Shown piece by piece: positions 62,856-64,000 of a DNA stretch of 64,000 bases. How positions within the stretch are numbered: position 1 is the stretch's first letter; each line of letters starts with the position of its first letter. The stretch lies in the NCBI RefSeq assembly GCF_021209385.1, contig NZ_JAJOIL010000028.1:62001-126000 (forward strand), in the 5' to 3' direction. Below the pieces are notes generated by a model. The model made no database searches. It saw only the letters and a list, made by a program, of their open reading frames with translations, and was not told the DNA's origin. The translations under genes were made by a program, and so were the position numbers. This DNA comes from Seleniivibrio sp. (lineage in GTDB: Bacteria; Chrysiogenota; Deferribacteres; Deferribacterales; Geovibrionaceae).

Positions 62856-63734
62856 ATGTCGGATGTCCTTTTTTATCTTATGATGGTTCTCGCCATGGTA
62901 AGCTGGGGTGAATCATGGGTTTCCGCTAAGGTCGTCGCAAAGATGGCATCACCGGAAGTTCTGATGTTCTGGCGTTTTTTTCTCACGTTCATATCGTACA
63001 TTCCTGTCATGATCTACCTTAAACAGACATTTTCCATCAGCCGCAAAGGGATACTGTTCACCTTCATCTGTTCGGTGGTTCTGCTGCTTTATAATGAAAT
63101 GTTCTTCACTGGGCTTATATACGGCATGGCGAGCGTTGGCGGGATACTTGTAACAACACTTATTCCTGTCGTCACTTTCCTTCTTGTGAGCGTGTTGACT
63201 CTAAAAGCACCATCACTTAAAGACTCTTTCGGGCTTGTACTCGGCGCTTGCGGCGCAATGGTCATCATCAGGATATGGGACACAGACATTGAAAAATTGT
63301 TTCTCAGCGGTAACATATATTTCCTGACGGCGGCGTTTCTCTGGGCAGTGCTGACATATCTCGGAGCCTTCGTAAAAAAATATACGAATGTATTCACATA
63401 CAGCTTTTACCTTTATCTTTTCACCACAGGGCTGATCGCCCTGACCATAATGGCAAAAGGCTTAAGCTATTCCGTTCCCCACACATCCATATTCTGGGGC
63501 AACATGACTCTTCTGGCGGTGGGAGCAACAACTTTCGGCTCGACCCTGTTTTTCATTGCCGCGGCAAGGCTCGGCTCCCAGAAAACAAGCTCGTTTGTCT
63601 ACCTTGTACCGGTGAACGCGCTGGGACTCAGCTGGTTTTTCCTTGGCGAGCAGATACACGTCAACACCGTAATCGGCGGTCTGCTCGTATTCATAGCTGT
63701 CTACATTATCAATAAAAAGGTTAAAAAGGCTTAA
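62856..63734 (+). CDS. EamA/DMT-family transporter
   Basis: 292 residues with ten membrane helices in two EamA repeats (about 5-135 and 150-290). The first repeat opens MVLAMVSWGESWVSAKVVAK and has MFWRFFLTFISYIPV; the second ends VPVNALGLSWFFLGEQIHVN and VIGGLLVFIAVYI. Exporter of metabolites or amino acids; substrate not predictable. GGGGG precedes three candidate starts (TTG 62850, ATG 62853, ATG 62856); 62856 has the best spacing. Its stop codon overlaps that of glgA. Confidence 0.88.
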   Translation: MSDVLFYLMMVLAMVSWGESWVSAKVVAKMASPEVLMFWRFFLTFISYIPVMIYLKQTFSISRKGILFTFICSVVLLLYNEMFFTGLIYGMASVGGILVTTLIPVVTFLLVSVLTLKAPSLKDSFGLVLGACGAMVIIRIWDTDIEKLFLSGNIYFLTAAFLWAVLTYLGAFVKKYTNVFTYSFYLYLFTTGLIALTIMAKGLSYSVPHTSIFWGNMTLLAVGATTFGSTLFFIAAARLGSQKTSSFVYLVPVNALGLSWFFLGEQIHVNTVIGGLLVFIAVYIINKKVKKA

Positions 63735-64000
63735 AGATACAGTCCCTTGCCTGTAACCGCTTCGTAAAGATGCATATATGCATCAGCCGACCGTTTCCAG
63801 CCGAAATCCTGCTTCATAGCTCTTTTCCGCATCAGTTCTATATGCTGCGGGCGGTCATAATAGGTGCTGACAGCCCAGCCGATCGTATCAAAAAGCGCTT
63901 CCGCGCTGATAGCCCAGAATTTAAATCCGGTTCCGCCGCCTGTGGATTCGTCATAGTTTTCCACAGTATCATCAAGACCGCCTGTGGCGCGGACGACCGG
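63731..64000 (-). CDS. glgA: Glycogen synthase GlgA, C-terminal fragment
   Basis: The last 89 codons of a GT5 glycosyltransferase; the gene continues beyond the right edge. PVVRATGGLDDTVENYD followed by GTGFKFWAISAEAL is the conserved C-terminal block of bacterial glycogen/starch synthases, as is MKQDFGWKRSADAYMHLYE. Uses ADP-glucose to extend glycogen. Convergent with the EamA gene, their stop codons sharing TTAA. Confidence 0.9.
   Translation of the reverse strand, partial: PVVRATGGLDDTVENYDESTGGGTGFKFWAISAEALFDTIGWAVSTYYDRPQHIELMRKRAMKQDFGWKRSADAYMHLYEAVTGKGLYL

Overview
The window is one contiguous piece of a bacterial chromosome. It is gene-dense, mostly housekeeping, and almost entirely on the minus strand from about 29 kb to 62 kb. 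The gene set fits an anaerobic, motile, nitrate-respiring Gram-negative of the Deferribacterota type: an LPH-ring flagellum, a lipoprotein-sorting permease, a Desulfovibrio-like nap cluster (M-A-D-G-H), a membrane-bound NiFe hydrogenase, a periplasmic superoxide reductase, a membrane pyrophosphatase and 2-selenouridine tRNA modification. The phylum is inferred from gene content and order, not from a marker search.

Layout. 0-6.7 kb: a flagellar rod/ring operon (lipoprotein, flgF, G, A, H, I, J, M, N, start of flgK), with a sigma-54-type promoter in front of it and a sigma-28-type promoter in front of flgM. 6.7-8.4 kb: a hairpin array, then a Fur-family regulator overlapping znuA. 8.4-14.2 kb: radical SAM protein, hydrogenase small and large subunits, DUF779 protein and aldehyde dehydrogenase. 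14.5-18.1 kb: class V aminotransferase, hisZ, purA. 18.1-18.7 kb: tRNA operon Lys-Glu-Val-Asp. 18.7-20.1 kb: AbrB/Doc toxin-antitoxin pair, dgkA and a small zinc-ribbon protein. 20.2-25.6 kb: the nap operon with its own Crp/Fnr regulator and no napC. 25.8-29.0 kb: redox genes (FAD oxidase, Tat-exported superoxide reductase, HxlR regulator, monooxygenase, flavodoxin-like reductase). 29.2-37.1 kb: HAD phosphatase, DUF167, LolC/E, guaA, guaB, a split glutamine-dependent NAD synthetase, moaC. 37.1-45.6 kb: SH3 protein, ychF, hppA, pth, prs, ispE, a LolB-like lipoprotein and a frameshifted TPR gene, in an order resembling E. coli lolB-ispE-prs-pth-ychF. 45.6-49.5 kb: accC, accB, efp, pepP, aroQ. 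49.6-62.4 kb: acidic TPR protein, aroB, aroK, PBP1-like protein, rdgB, rph, rlpA, mnmH, LysR regulator, STT3/PglB-like protein and pepA. 62.7-64 kb: initiator tRNA, EamA transporter and the 3' end of glgA.

The most unusual content is between genes. Two families of small, non-coding, palindrome-rich elements recur. One has stems that differ from copy to copy while loops (ATCCAT-like, AAA) and linkers stay similar. The other is a C-rich/G-rich pair of hairpins bounded by AATCC/GGATT. Several copies are flanked by 9-13 bp direct repeats that duplicate the stop codon or Shine-Dalgarno site of the adjoining gene. Removing two adjacent copies between guaB and guaA restores a compact 18-nt spacer. 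This suggests mobile, non-autonomous elements that insert at gene ends inside operons.

Other points of interest: a hydrogenase small subunit with Asp in place of a proximal-cluster Cys, a nap cluster without napC and with a NapG lacking a Tat signal, an intrinsic terminator between napA and napD, a PBP1-like protein with a degenerate glycosyltransferase half, an Arg-type EF-P, and an STT3-like protein with QWDNG in place of WWDYG.
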